A DNA stretch of 64,000 bases from Euglena gracilis (GCA_039621445.1 CP154957.1:19422714-19486713), one strand, 5' to 3'; positions 9,440 through 20,562 are shown, numbered from the stretch's first letter. The notes: generated by a model from the letters alone, not told the origin. Made by a program: numbers and translations.

Positions 9440-11413
9440 GGACACTGCCAGGCCTCCCCTTTGTCTCTGCTTGAACGTGTGGCTTCTTCGTCTTCGGAGG
9501 GGAGGGTGGACAACAGAATTGACCTTGCACACTGAGGCTGCTGTTATTTGTCCTGCCCTCCAGTCAAAAGAGTGTGTTTAATTCTCGAGGACCAAGCATT
9601 TTGATCTTAATTCTAACATAAAAAGATTCCTTCAAAAACACTGCATTTGCTTCACACTGCTCCAGCACTTGGGGAAAAATTGTATCAGTTATCATTTAAA
9701 CGGTGCCTGGCTTTATTAGGCAGGACTTTGTTCCAAAACACTGCCAGCTTGTCAGTCCTTGTGACCAAAGTTTTGGCCCCACATGCCAAAAAAATTGGTA
9801 CAAAACTTGGCACCTCCAAAAGAAATATCGTTCTCTTCTTCTTGAAAATTTTCTTCTTAATTTGAAAAAAAAATGCGACCCAGAAGACAAAGAAAACAAA
9901 TGCAATACAGACAAATGATATTTGGGCTGACCCACTTTTGGGGTTAAGATGTTATTGTGGACTGTGCGCCTCGGAAGAGCCTGAAGCTCAGGGGGCTGTC
10001 CTTTGAATGTTTTAATCTGAGCAAAAATCCTCAGAAAAGTTTGACCCCAACAGATGAAATCACATGAACTGCCCCATATTAACTTATCCTCCTTCTAAGG
10101 ATATCTTTTCGCTCAAAACAGCTTTCACACAGCAAAAACACTGCGAGTGTCCTTGAGGCCAAGGTTGGGCAACAAAGATGCAAAAATGCTGAGGCAGCCT
10201 GTCTGTGTTCTCATGGTGGAGGGGTCCATCAAAGGGAGTCGTCCAGGATTGCTTGGAATCCTCATCCGGAACCAGGCAAAAGGCAAAATTCATGGCTTTC
10301 CACTGTGTCATTCAGTTAGCCAAGAAAAATCAGAAAATGAGACCACATCGAAACACTTTGGACCAAATCGAAGCAGGATAGGTTGTTGTTTGTTCCAAGT
10401 CAGGACAATATCGCATTTAATCTTTGATAATCTTTGATCGCCAGTGGACCTAAAACATGTGGCCACTGGACCTATAAAAAAAAATCCCAAAATTAAATGT
10501 ATGTTTCACATTGGAAAATGGCCATAAAGTTAAAAATCCTGTGATCATTATTTTATGCCAAATAATTATTCTTTTCAGGCCAGACGGCCATCATTTGGGT
10601 AGGGAACCACTATTTCCAAGTGTTAACTGCAAAAAAAACCAGAGGGAAGAGAGCATCATACCAGTGGGACCCAGGGGAAATGAAATAGGAAAATGACGGG
10701 GGTGGGGATCCAAGAAGAATGCAAACTCTGGGGAGGGTCCATCAGGTGAACTCCCTCCGGGGGGTGTACCCATTTTTGGACAATGGTTTCGGGCCTCAAG
10801 GTGCACCACCTGGGATTGGTGCAGTGTAAAATGGCTTTTGGGGGGTGCGCACTGAAATGGGGGGGGGGAGGTCTGGACAGGGAATGAAATAAGCATTGTT
10901 GTAATTGACTCAACTCAAAAAACTTGCTTTTAAAACACTGCAAGTGTGTCACACTGATCTCGCCCTTGAAAAAAAAAGTTTGCCTCACCTATTATTCACA
11001 CTGCATGGCCTCTTCAGCCACACCTTTGTTCCAAAGCACTGCCTTGATTTTTGGGGTTTTTGTGGGCACCACCCCCTGAGGGAAGGGTTGCGGATGGGTT
11101 TCAAAAAAGTGGGTGGTTTGATTTTGGTTTGGGAAAAAGAGAACATCACTCCCGGGGATCACTAAATGAATCATGGTCTAACAACCCCCCCCCCCACTAC
11201 AAGCATGGGCCTCTGGCGAGCTCCTGTTTGGACCCTGCCTGCGCGATTTTTGTTGATTTCCTTTTAATCAACAAAATTGGGGTGCGCTTGTAGTGAACTG
11301 CCGCCTCTGGCGGCGGTGCGGGGGGGGGGGGTGCTGTTTTATCGGACCCTACGCTTTGTAGCGGCCCCGTGCTTCTACTGGGGAAGGGGTTACCATCTTG
11401 TACATGGCGGTTT
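9440..11413. other. Intergenic, no gene supported
   Basis: The stretch upstream of the transporter holds A/T-rich sequence with scattered ATCCAAAACACTG-like words (AACACTGC/CAAAACACTGCC at about 9638, 9735 and 10935) and C/G-run patches at 10690-10880, 11186 and 11320. A frame at 10147-10437 lacks recognisable motifs. Confidence 0.35.
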
Positions 11414-11500
11414 GTGATCTGATCCTGCTTTGCTTATCCAGAAAACCGGGACCTACTGTGCCCGCAGTTTTCCAGGGAAAACAAAGCAGGATCAGATCAC
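11414..11500. repeat. 19-bp perfect inverted repeat
   Basis: GTGATCTGATCCTGCTTTG at 11414-11432 is exactly complementary to CAAAGCAGGATCAGATCAC at 11482-11500, with a 49-nt loop. It is a small foldback or solo element with no target duplication seen. Confidence 0.8.
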
Positions 11501-12005
11501 GAAACACTGAATGAAAACCATGACGTTTATTTTTGCATATTTGGAGATTGGAGATTGCCAAACATTTCGGCACTCAATAAAAACTTTGGAGAAGCTTTGA
11601 AAAATCTTGGAAACCTGTGTCACAGGTTTGGGAATCACCCTCGCTTCAAGGTACACTGTTTGTGGGGCGTGGTGCTGCTTCTGCCGCGCCAAAAACTCCG
11701 GGAAATGATGACCGTTTTTGGCAGCGTTAGGCTTGTTTCCAAAGGAAATTACATGGACGGCCTCGTTTTTGAATTTGGGCCCAGAATTCCCTATTTTTTT
11801 GGCAAGTCCGATTTTGAGTGTTCATGTTGTGTGCAATGCGGAAACTGAGTTATATCAGGGATCTGAAGATCAAACCTGCCGACTGTGGTCAGCCCTTGCA
11901 ATAATCAGGGCGTTTTGGGTGCGTTTCAGAACCAAGAGTGCGGGACGTTTTCACCGTGCAGCTCAATGAGGTTAAACCCCCCTCGTTCGGCACGTTTTCA
12001 GATAT

Positions 12006-12572
12006 GTGATTCTTTCCTCAGAGACCCCCAATCGGGCGCACGTGCGTGCGACCCCAGCCATCAAAGACCCCTCTCCCGTGGCCAGTGTCAAGGCCTCAGC
12101 CAACAGTGCTGTGTGCCTAGGGACAGTGGCGGCCTCCCTGCACAGTTCTTGTTGGCAGGGGCTGCAAAATAGGGGCCATGCAGACGAACAGCTGGGGGAT
12201 GACTTACGCACACACATGCTCACGACACTTGCGCTGAGCGTCACGTCTCTGCCTGGGTTTGCATTCCGGGCCGCATTGTCCCTCATCCACCTCTTAATCG
12301 CACGCAAGTGCGCACAGCATGGGTATGTCCACAGGCAGGTGCGCGTGGTTGGGTGCGAGTGTTGTTCCCTCTCCAACACGGGCGGTGGAGGGCTTGAGTT
12401 CCTGTCACCTGGTGTGTGTTCCGCTATTTTTCAGCGGCTGACTCGTTGTTCTGCAGCCACTGAGGGGGTTAGTGATGAAGAGTGCATGCCCCCATTGGTC
12501 CTCTCAGTGTCGCCGCTCGTTCTGGGTGCCCCAGTGCTGAGGCACACTCCACACTGGATGGGTCGAACTTAG
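12006..12572 (+). CDS. Open frame of 188 codons, function unknown
   Basis: This is a plus-strand frame in a locally GC-rich, low-homopolymer patch. Its composition is mixed (Ser, Leu, Ala, Cys), with Cys pairs near residues 115-120, and no domain I recognise. It ends with a stop inside the left end of the MITE at 12568, so the natural end may be lost. The opposite strand is also open for 135 codons. It could be one exon of an unrecognised gene or chance. Confidence 0.2.
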   Translation: MILSSETPNRAHVRATPAIKDPSPVASVKASANSAVCLGTVAASLHSSCWQGLQNRGHADEQLGDDLRTHMLTTLALSVTSLPGFAFRAALSLIHLLIARKCAQHGYVHRQVRVVGCECCSLSNTGGGGLEFLSPGVCSAIFQRLTRCSAATEGVSDEECMPPLVLSVSPLVLGAPVLRHTPHWMGRT

Positions 12573-12672
12573 GCGGCCAGATTCGCACTTAAGGATCTTT
12601 ATGTTGATTTGCGCATATGCACAAATTCTAAAGAAAAAACCATTAAGTGCAAATCCGGCCACCTAAGTCGAA
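12563..12672. mobile_element. 100-bp MITE with 25-bp TIRs and 5-bp target duplication
   Basis: TIRs at 12568-12592 (CTTAGGCGGCCAGATTCGCA...) and 12643-12667 match at 22 of 25 positions when one is inverted. TCGAA directly flanks both ends (12563-12567 and 12668-12672), a clean 5-bp target site duplication. The 50-bp core is AT-rich and non-coding. End-only relatives lie at 831 and 2203. Confidence 0.8.
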
Positions 12673-12739
12673 GAAATAAAACAAAAAAAACAGCAAGGAA
12701 CAAAAAAGGTGAGTCCCAAGAATGTGCAAAAAATCTCAA

Positions 12740-13140
12740 AATTTCTGGAACAGCTGGATTTTGTGGCCATCGCTGGTTGTTTGTTGAAAAGAGCTTTTGA
12801 TTAAGGGGCGATTTGGACAATCAACCACAGCCGAAGGAATGCTCGTGATCCTCGGAATTTGGCCAATACCAAAGTAGCGGAGAAATTCCATTCCAGTGCT
12901 CCAAAATTGACCCTGGTTTACCTGTGCATTGCAAAAAAAAAAGTCAAACATTTACAAATTCTCCAAACTTCTCATTGTGCAAATTATGCCGGTGTTATCC
13001 CCAGACCCTCCTCCGATAATTACATGCCTAAATATCCCTCTCCTTACTTGAACTCCTCCCAATTTTGATAATTGGATTCCATGTGGAGCAATTCCATTGT
13101 CAATAATACACAATGCATGTTCATGAACAGTCATCCCTAT
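12740..13140 (-). CDS. Possible exons of an unrecognised minus-strand gene
   Basis: Two minus-strand blocks look coding: 13140-13020 (GMTVHEHALCIIDNGIAPHG, then IQLSKLGGVQVRRGIFRH) and 12920-12740 (VNQGQFWSTGMEFLRYFGIG, then QIPRITSIPSAVVDCPNRPL). A CAT|GTAATT donor and a TGCAATGCACAG acceptor would join them in frame across about 100 nt. I do not recognise the family. Further blocks upstream at 13640-13917 and 14394-14790 may belong to the same gene. Confidence 0.3.
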
Positions 13141-13639
13141 TTTTCCAGCAACAAATAACAAAACTTACTTTAAAAAATATGCAAAAATCAAAATGCTAAA
13201 GAAAAAATGACACACCGAAGCAAATGCGGTGAAACCTTGCATCAAGGCATCCCCCATTAGAAAAATCTGCGGGGTTTAAGGAGTGACACCAACCACAATT
13301 GAGATTAAAAAGGGAGCTCTTTGCAAAGTCCCAAAAAAATTGACGTTCAGGCAAAAACTCTGCAACGAATCCCAAAAAATACCTCCCATCCCAAAAACTT
13401 TTGGCAGGAGGTTCTGGGTTTTGGGCAGTGGGGTCTGAAATTGTGAAAAAAATGCCAACAATTTTGGCAGGAGGTCCCAAAGTTGTGAGTTTTAAGTCTA
13501 AACATCAGCCATTATGCTGTGAGGCTCCTCCAGATTCCAGAAAGGCAGCATTCCGTTCCCCCCCCAACAGGGTTCGCCAGGCATTTCCTTTGATTTCACT
13601 TGGATTTTCGAGATATGTGCCATGACGCGACAACATCAG

Positions 13640-13917
13640 TTTTGGCGGATTTGGACCTCCATCATTTCTCTCTCTTGCTTTTCGCTTTCCAGATAAAATT
13701 CGACAATTAACTTCAACATTTTAAGAGTCGAAGGTGCAATTTTGATGTGCAAAATCTTGTTCTTTCCACTCCGGCAACGCCCATTTTGATGCCCATGGAT
13801 GTAGGAATAACAAAATCTATTATAAGTTGAGAAAATGTACCCTTCTTGGCCATTTTTGCACCAAAAAAAAGTTTCCTTGTGGTGAACTTCACCAGTGAAA
13901 CTACACCCCCATTCCAA
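13640..13917 (-). CDS. Possible exon of the same unrecognised gene
   Basis: This is a 90-codon minus-strand frame with Cys/His/Tyr in its first half (HKETFFWCKNGQEG, YIHGHQNGRCRSGK) and an amphipathic, charged C-terminal part (LKMLKLIVEFYLESEKQERE). No stop or homopolymer interrupts it. No domain is recognised. Strand and spacing fit the blocks on either side. Confidence 0.25.
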
Positions 13918-14393
13918 CGTGGAGAGGAGCGGGGTTGATCAGATCCCCCCTCCTACGTCGAATCTGAAGAGGGCCTCTGTTTTTGGGGTTTGGACCGCAA
14001 AGGGCTGGAAACCAGGCCAGAACTGCTAAAAAATATTTTTCTTTGAAAATAAATAAGAAAAGCTCATCTTTTGCGCTTCTTGAACATTTTTCCCGTTGGA
14101 AAACAACAAAACATCCAAAAACGTGCAATATGCTCCAAAGTCAGGAAAAATAACATTTATTTATTTATTTTTTGTTCATTTTCTGGCGCACAGCGTCAAA
14201 AGAAAAATTTTGGCTATCTTCAGAATCTGCAAGGAGGGGAGAGGCGGAACCCCCCATGACCTTCCCCCACCCCTGGATGGGGGATCCAGGGTTAAGAGGC
14301 CCCAGCCCACCCACCCACTCAAAACACCCCCTGGGGGGTCACACAAGTGTGAGGTGAATGCATGCTGGGACCCCCACTCCAAACACCCAAACG

Positions 14394-14790
14394 GTGTACT
14401 TCACCACAATGGGAGGTAATCCAAAATGACCAAAGCCTCCTGCCCAATTTCCAGAAGAAAATTCATTGTACAGCATAGACAAGGGGATGGCCACAAATGA
14501 GAAGCTGTGGCTTGATTTGACAAATGATAAATATTCCCTAGAAAACCAGGAGAACTTCAATGATCCAAACTCCCTGGCCTCCTTCCTGTGTGTTGCTTCA
14601 GGGGCCATTTTCTCCATGTGGAGGGCTTTGTTGGGAGTTGAGCATCGCCCAGAGCTGTCATCTGGGCCAGGTTCTTCTTCGCGACCATGGCTTGAGTTGT
14701 TGCGGTGGCGATCCCTGTGCCATTATTTGGAATGGGGAGGCGGAACATGTGGTTTTGGCAGGTTGTGACCAGCGTGACCTCAAATGCCAC
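14394..14790 (-). CDS. Possible 5' exons of the same unrecognised gene
   Basis: Minus-strand frames read FEVTLVTTCQNHMFRLPIPN, NGTGIATATTQAMVAKKN at 14790-14620, then after a possible TTTTCTAG acceptor EYLSFVKSSHSFSFVAIPLS, MLYNEFSSGNWAGGFGHFGL before KYT|GTTTGG. Residue use looks protein-like and lacks the Gly/Pro bias of the repeats. Function is unknown. Confidence 0.25.
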
Positions 14791-14979
14791 ATCACAAATG
14801 ACCTATTTTTAGAACTTTCAATTCCAAAAATATATCCAATTAAGAATTTATCACACATTAAACCCCCCCCTTACTTAAAAACCCCGGGGGATATAAGATC
14901 CTGTTTAGTGGTTGGCCCCGAGGGGGGGGGGGGTTATAAGTGGGGGGGTTTCAGCCTTGGCGGTTCTCTTTGCCCTAAT

Positions 14980-15480
14980 TTGGGTGTGAATTCCCAATTA
15001 CCATCCCACCCCATAATTGACCCCCCCCATAATTGAGAAAATGCCTGGGGAAAAAAAGTTTTGGACCCCCCCCCATAATTTGAGAATTGACCGCCCGGCG
15101 AGGAGTGGACCCACCCATGATTGGGAGACCGCCCTTCATAATTGAGGGACCCCCCCCCCATACCAACCACCCCCTCCCATAATTGAGAATGAAACAGTTC
15201 CACCGTATTCTCAATTCTCTTAATTTCTCAGTTTCACCCCCTTTTCTCAACTATGGGGGTCAATTGTGGGGGGGTCCCTCAATTATGGTGGGGTCTCTCA
15301 ATGATGGGTGGGTCTACTCCTCGCCGGCGGTCAATTCTCAATTATGGGGGGGGGTCCAAATTTGTTCTCCGGGCATTTTCTCAATTGTGGGGGGTCAATT
15401 ATGGGGGGGGGGTGTTGACCGACCCCCCAATTAAGAAAAGGGGGGGTCCGGTGGAACTGTTTCATTCTCAATCATAGGGG
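14980..15480. repeat. Foldback element built on CTCAATTATGGGG
   Basis: The arm 14980-15204 is the inverted copy of 15225-15470. Both carry, in mirrored order, GGTGGAACTGTTTCATTCTC, several TCAATTATGGGGGG units, ACTCCTCGCCGG and CATTTTCTCAATT. G-run lengths differ between arms. Each arm is itself an irregular array of TCAATTATGG units at 20-60 bp spacing. No coding. Related TGTCAATTATGGGG units are at 23968-24180. Confidence 0.8.
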
Positions 15481-15813
15481 GGAGGTGGTAGGTGCCATAG
15501 TTAGCTCCCACCAAGATCCAGGAAACCCTCCATGTGTGGCTCGCGAGGGTCCTGGGAGGGGGTGTCGCGGGCAGTCTTGAATTGCAATTGTATGCAGGGT
15601 GCGGAGAAGTGTCGCTTGGAGGGTGTGTGGGGATTGTTTAACAGCTGTCCACCCCCCCCCCCCGGGGGGGGGTGACTGACTGGTTTTTTCAGAGTGACTG
15701 ACTGGTAATCCCCCTCCCCCTGTACAAAACCGCCCTGAGGGTGAGCTTCGGGAGGGGCATTGGAGGAAGGGGTTTCAAAATAATCAAAGCCAACTGTCTC
15801 CTGAATGAGGACG

Positions 15814-15952
15814 GGGAGGGAGGGAGGGAGGGAGGCAGGGAGGGAGGGAGGGAGGGAGGGAGGGAGGGAGGGAGGGAGGGAGGGAGGGAGGGAGGGAGGG
15901 AGGGAGGGAGGGAGGGAGGGAGGGAGGGAGGGAGGGAGGGAGGGAGGGAGGG
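15814..15952 (+). repeat. (GGGA)n microsatellite, about 139 bp
   Basis: Uninterrupted GGGA/GGAG repeats with one GGCA interruption near 15835. Open frames through it (Gly-Arg-Glu or Pro-Ser-Leu repeats) are artefacts of the 4-bp period. Confidence 0.95.
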
Positions 15953-16184
15953 AATTGGGTCAAACGTGTGTTACTGAACAACCACATAAGAGGAGAAAAC
16001 TGTTGAAATTATTATATTCCATGTCCATCAAGCCTTGCACGTTATCTTCAAAATCAGAATCTTCAATTAATGGCTCAACGTCCATGTCGGCCATCGCCAT
16101 TTCAAGTAGATCACTTGGATAAGAAGGCATTCTGCACACCTAATAGAAATAATCAGATGTCAGAGCAAACCCCAAACCAACGCC

Positions 16185-16260
16185 AAAATGGATGTTGTGA
16201 AGGTGCAGTTTTCAAGCATGTGAACCATAAAAGCTTCATTTTGATATTTTAGGAAGCTCA
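16185..16260 (+). repeat. 75-bp direct repeat, copy 1
   Basis: CAAAATGGATGTTGTG, GGTGCAGTTTTCAAGCATGT and a TTCATTTT word recur at 16799-16872 in the same order. The shared frame reads QNGCC-GAVFKHV, suggesting a duplicated exon piece, perhaps of a transposon. The source is unknown. Confidence 0.6.
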
Positions 16261-16798
16261 CTGTCCCCCCACACCAATATAGTCACCCACAGATGAAAAT
16301 GCAAGGTCAGTGGGGGATGGATTGGGGTCAGTGGGATTGCAAAGGGGTAAAATGCCATTGACAAGGATTGCATGAAAATCCTTTACAAATGACAGTGTTC
16401 TGCATCTTGAGGGGCACCACCACCCGCCACCCCTGCCACTCCCTCCCCCCCCCCAGCCGCACCACCCTTCTCAACCACAAAAAGGGGGGTATGCCGATTC
16501 TGTCCTGAACCTGGTGTCAGCCCCCCCCCCCCCCCCGTTTAAAGCGGCGTTTTATGGACGCCGGGTTCAGGACGGAACCGGCGTCCCCAACCTTCGGTCA
16601 AAGGACACTCCCAGCACCAAGAAGCACCAATCTCCAACTACTAATCTGCAATACTATGCCCCCCCCCCCCTTTACTGTCCCCCCTGACTATTCCCATGCA
16701 GGGGGAGGGGGGGGCAGGAACAGTACAGTACAAAAAGAGAAAAAAAGGGAATTTCTTGGTCGGTTTCAGATGCTCTCATTCCCATCAAACTCCAATCC

Positions 16799-16872
16799 CC
16801 AAAATGGATGTTGTGGGGGTGCAGTTTTCAAGCATGTGAGCCAAAAAAAGGTTCATTTTAGCATTATAGGTG
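16799..16872 (+). repeat. 75-bp direct repeat, copy 2
   Basis: This is the copy of 16185-16260. It lies just upstream of the first recombinase-like pseudogene, so it may mark that element's 5' part. Confidence 0.6.
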
Positions 16873-17048
16873 GCCTTTTTGGGTCTAACTTGGTTGGTTG
16901 GTTTGTGGCCCATGGGAACAGTAAGGGGGGGGAGCTCGTCCCCCCCTCAAGTTCATGATAACATTCGCAAAGTGGGTGCAGGGATGCTCTTTTTGAAACA
17001 GAGAACAAAAAAATTGCAGAAAAAGCTCAAGGAAAAGTTCTTTGCGAG

Positions 17049-17480
17049 CAAGCCGGGGCTCCGATGTACAAGTGGGATCCGTCGACCCTCACAACCAATG
17101 TGAGTGCCTTGGCTGCTCTTACAAAAGCAGGCCAAACCTCAAAATGGCATTGTCCCGAAAGCAAGGGCCCAATTTCCAAACTTTGAATTTTTCATACAGC
17201 CGATTCCAGGTCCAAAAAAAATGAAATTGAGAGCACCAGAAGTGAAAGTGTTGGACAATGCAGACCAGATGCACGCAAAGATGCAGGCAAAGATGCATGC
17301 AAACACCAAGTGGGATTCCTGGTTTGATGTGCGGAGGTTCAACATCATTGTTGGCCTAGAGAGATTGCAAGAGCTCAGGGTGGGCAACTTCCACCCAGGG
17401 GAGACCGAGGATGGAACAAGAATTATCACTGTCAAATTTGGAAAAAATGAAGAATCTGCAGGGTTCCTCTTCAAAAGACA
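17049..17480 (+). pseudogene. Broken copy 1 of a possible tyrosine-recombinase (YR) gene, N-terminal part
   Basis: Frame pieces read YKWDPSTLTTNVSALAALTK, then after a one-base shift GIVPKARAQFPNFEFF, LRAPEVKVLDNADQM and ANTKWDSWFDVRR. The same order (W-x-P-x-TLTT-x-V-x-ALAA-x-x-K, IVPKAxxQFPxF, LD-x-x-D, TKWDSWF) occurs at 24710-26593, so the two are homologous. Helical pattern and TLTT-x-V-x-AL resemble the core-binding domain of recombinases, but no catalytic residue lies in this part. At least one frameshift (near 17155) shows decay. The function is inferred only. Confidence 0.45.
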
Positions 17481-17567
17481 ACCACGATCAACTTTTCCTC
17501 CTCTGAACGCCTCTGTCCCTTGGCTGCACACACCCGCCAGATTGGCCACCGCGAGGATGAAGCACCC

Positions 17568-17712
17568 CCATGGGGGGGGGTCACCCGCCTCAGGACAAAG
17601 GCGGCCACCCCCCCCCCACCCGCCTCAGGACAAAGGCGGCCACCCCTAAGTCCAGTGTTGGGGTAGCCGCCTTTGTCCAAGACTGGAGGGGGGGGGAGGT
17701 GGCCGCCTCAGA
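17568..17712. repeat. GGACAAAGGCGGCCACC palindromic array, left copy
   Basis: Three to four alternating orientations of CCGCCTCAGGACAAAGGCGG are separated by C/G runs, followed by a tag GGGGTAGCCGCCTTTGTCCA and AGACTGGAGGG. The tag and array recur inverted at 21733-21870. Confidence 0.75.
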
Positions 17713-17729
17713 ATTTGGCCAAACTGCAC

Positions 17730-17935
17730 GCAGCCCTTATTTTCAGGGATCGTGTATTCCAAAATTTGACATCCTGGTTTGTCAAATCCCACAGTTCAGC
17801 ATGGCAGAAATCTAAGGCCATCCGCTAAAAGCCCTTGAGAAGAGCATTCGATCGATGGGCAACATGGCAGCTGAAAAATGGAATTTCAGACCTGCAAAGG
17901 GTCGGAAAATGCGGGAAAATGCGATCGCTGATTTT
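17730..17935 (+). repeat. Interspersed AGCCCTTGAGAAGAGC family, copy 1
   Basis: ATCTAAGGCCATCCGCTAAA, AGCCCTTGAGAAGAGCATTC, GGGCAACATGGCAG and AGGGTCGGAAAATGCG recur with divergence at 27555-27745 and 27775-27900, and in part inverted at 21660-21720. It is non-coding. Its end points were not resolved. Confidence 0.65.
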
Positions 17936-18580
17936 CAGAGCGCTTTGCGATCTGGCTCAGTTTTGTGGGGTACCAAGCGAAAAGTGTTGGCGAGAGCTTT
18001 CATTTGATATGCAATATGCAAGCTGCCCCAATTTCTGGCCCAAGACCACCCAAAAACTGCTCAAATATGATTGCCACCTGTCTGCAAACCCTTTTGGACA
18101 CTTTTTGGCACTTTTTATTTTGGGTCCCTCAGACGCAGGTTTCAGGCCCATGGTTGAGGACAGCCAATAACCCCCCAATCCACCCGTGTGGAGGGGACAC
18201 ACAGGCGAGAGCCTGCACGCCTTCCTGCTGCACCTTCGACCATGACTTGGGGCTGCGGGGGCTGGGGCCGGCCGGGGAAGAGCTGGGGCTGTGGGACGCC
18301 AGTTCGGCGCAGAAATTTCCCACCCGAACCGGCGTCCCAGACGCCGGTTAGGGTGGTGCAGTTCGTGAAAAATGTTCTGAAAGAAAGATAAAATCTGTGT
18401 ACGCAAATCCTAAATGCGAACCCTGGTAGGACCTAACTCATAGTGGGCAGGCCTGTTTTTTTTTGACGTTGTTTTTTGACGTTGTTTTTATTTCCAACAA
18501 TGTTTTTTTTAAAAAAATGCCCACAAGGGTTTGGCAAAATTGTTTTCATTTTTTTGTTTTCTCGCAGCCATTTTTTTGAA

Positions 18581-19447
18581 ATGCCTGGACGCCACGAAGA
18601 TGCAGTTTGGCGTTGTTTTGTGAAAAGCAAGCCAAGAAACAAGAGTTATGCAATTGGTGCCTGAGCAGAGATCCCTGTGTGTGTTCTTTTTTGAAGTTGG
18701 AAAGCGACTTTGCTTTTCTCAGGCTTGCAACTCGATTGAGGGTGCATGCAGATGCCTGTGAAAAACTTCAAGAAATGGGGTTGTGGGTATCTGACGAAAC
18801 CCCCAAAGCAAAAAAACCCAAAGTTCAAACAGTACTATCTTTTGGAGCAACCAACATCGAGGCATGCCCATTGCATTTTCTTTTTTCCCCCATTTTACCC
18901 ATCAGGTTGGTCTCAGGCTCTTGAAAAACAAGAGGGGCGCTTCGTTTATGCAACGAAATCCTCATTTTGTTTGGTTGAGCACAAGGAGTTCAAATCTATG
19001 ATGCAAATGGTCCGCCCTGGGGTGAAACTTCCTGGACGCAAGGCTGTGGCTGGACGCATTTTGGATGTGGTTTATGGAGAGGAATGGGGGAAGTTTGTGG
19101 AGGACCTGAAAGGCAAGTTCGTCACGCTTGCCATTGATGGGTGGTCGAGCATGAACAATGATCCCATTCTGATCAAGCTGCCCTTTCCCGTGGATTTTCA
19201 AGGGTGGGGGGGGGGGGCGGCCCTACTCGGGATTGGTTTTCCCATCTGTGACCCCTGCTTCTTCAGATCATCAATCTCATTGGACAACTCACTCTTCATG
19301 TCCATGGACACTTTTGGTGAAGCGCACACTGGTGAGTACCTGTTGAAGGTTGTTGGTGATGCATTATGCCGAAACAAGCAGGAGACAACCGCCAATGTGG
19401 TTGGTGTTACAGACAATGCCAATAACATTCAGGGAGTGCTAGAGAGC
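18581..19447 (+). pseudogene. hAT superfamily transposase (BED finger plus DUF659), decayed
   Basis: An ATG at 18581 begins MPGRHEDAVWRCFVKSKP; a shifted frame then gives CNWC and, after a likely intron ending TTTTCTCAG at 18720, LRVHADACEKL, together the W-x-x-F, C-x2-C, H-x3-C layout of a BED zinc finger. From about 18905 follow FVYATKSSFCLVEHKEFKSM, VRPGVKLPGRKAVAGRILD, then DGWSSMNNDPIL at 19135 and VVGVTDNANNIQ near 19400, the two acidic motifs (DGW and TDNA) of the DUF659/RNase H-like hAT core. Introns with polypyrimidine ends are likely at 18870-18905 and 19200-19266. The C-terminal dimerisation domain is absent and the gene is cut near 19447 by repeat sequence. Inactive as it stands. 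Confidence 0.7.
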
Positions 19448-19486
19448 GGGGATTGTGTTATTTTGGTTTTGGGGGGTTCGTGGGAG

Positions 19487-19590
19487 TGCCAAACGGTAGA
19501 CTGGGGGGGGGGGGCTTACTGTTCCCCCCCATCACTGATCCCATGGACCCAAAAGGGGGCCACAGGACGGGAACAGTAAGGGGGGGGACA
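19487..19590. repeat. Small foldback CTTACTGTTCCC / GGGAACAGTAAG
   Basis: CTTACTGTTCCCCCC near 19515 pairs with GGGAACAGTAAGGGGGG near 19568. It is preceded by AGTGCCAAACGGTAGACTGG, the same 20 nt found at the left junction of the 5.5-kb element at 23651. GGGAACAGTAAGGGG also occurs at 16914. It truncates the hAT transposase. Confidence 0.6.
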
Positions 19591-20430
19591 TGGTATTACG
19601 TTAGCAAAGATTTCGAAAAATTCCGATGATCGCGAGCGTATCTTTGGCTGTGTCAATTGTTCAGGTACAAACTCACCCCTCAATTGAAAGCTCTTTTCAT
19701 CAGACGACTGATGATCACCACCAAATTCAGCCACGCCGCCTGGTACTCTTATTTCCTGTCCCAGGGAAATCATAATTGCAGAATTCTTGTACCCCTGGAC
19801 CCCTCAGGTCGTCGATTTGAAGAGAAAAATCGTTTCTGTGTGGCTCATTGAGCATCTTAAACCAGCACCGCAAATTGCCACAAATCTTGACGCAGATTCT
19901 GGCCGCCCCCGATCGCGAGCGTATCTCGGGCTGCGTGCAACGTTGGGGTACCCTCCCCCCCTAATTGGCTAATTGGCCTCTGGGACAAGACTGGCCAATT
20001 TCGGCAAGGCCTCGAAAAAGGCTCAGAAAACCTCCAAAAATGTCCGTTTCGAAAATTTTAAAATTCGCTGGATAAGAAAAAGTCATGCCCAATCCAACTA
20101 TGCGCAAAAAAATTGACAAATTTTGCACAAGGAAAAAAATTTGGGGGTAGGGGTCCTCGAGCCCCCCCCCTAATTGTCCCCCCCCCCTAATTGGCTAATT
20201 GGGGGTCTGAAGGAGCCTGACCATTAGGGGGGGGTGAGGGTACCAAGTTACCCCTCGTTCGAAAGCTCTCTTCAACGGACGACCACGCTGCACGGTACTC
20301 TATTTCCAAAACAGGGCCAATTTTCACCAAATTGACCCACCCCAGTGGTCCCCAAATGGCAAATTGCATTGTGCTACATGGTTAAAACACTCATATCAGG
20401 ACTTCCAATGGCATTTTTAGGAATGAGTTA
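19590..20430. other. Non-coding element sequence with TAATTGGCTAATTGG motifs
   Basis: CCCCCCTAATTGGCTAATTG occurs near 19957 and 20186. A TCGAAAGCTCTCTTCA/GAAAGCTCTTTTCATC word is shared by 19685 and 20257, marking the AGCTCTTCTC interspersed family. AGTGGTCCCCAAAT-GCAAATT at 20344-20366 recurs at 44161. No gene. Confidence 0.5.
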
Positions 20431-20562
20431 GGGACGCTGGGTTTTGGACAGAACCGGCGTCCCTAACCCCTTTTTTTTTTGGACAGAACCGGCGTCTGAA
20501 AAACCCGTGGGGGGACGCCAGTTCTGTCCTGAACCCGGCGTCACAAACGCCGGTTTAAATGC
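20430..20562. repeat. GAACCGGCGTCC family, palindromic copy
   Basis: GGACAGAACCGGCGTCC and its complement GGACGCCAGTTCTGTCC alternate, with a TTTTTTTTTT tract between and GCGTCACAAACGCCGG at the end. The same order is at 31618-31752 and, more diverged, at 44275-44370, each followed by a GGTTTAAA or GGTTTTAG word. Non-coding foldback family. Confidence 0.75.

Noticed and set aside
8773-9535. Proline/glycine-rich proteins of 100-185 codons
   Set aside because: They are readings through C/G runs and GGACGGACC repeats in transporter introns. Only the exon-like parts at 8928-9088 and 9322-9439 were kept.
15784-16122. Gly-Arg-Glu and Pro-Ser-Leu repeat proteins
   Set aside because: Pure translation of a GGGA microsatellite.
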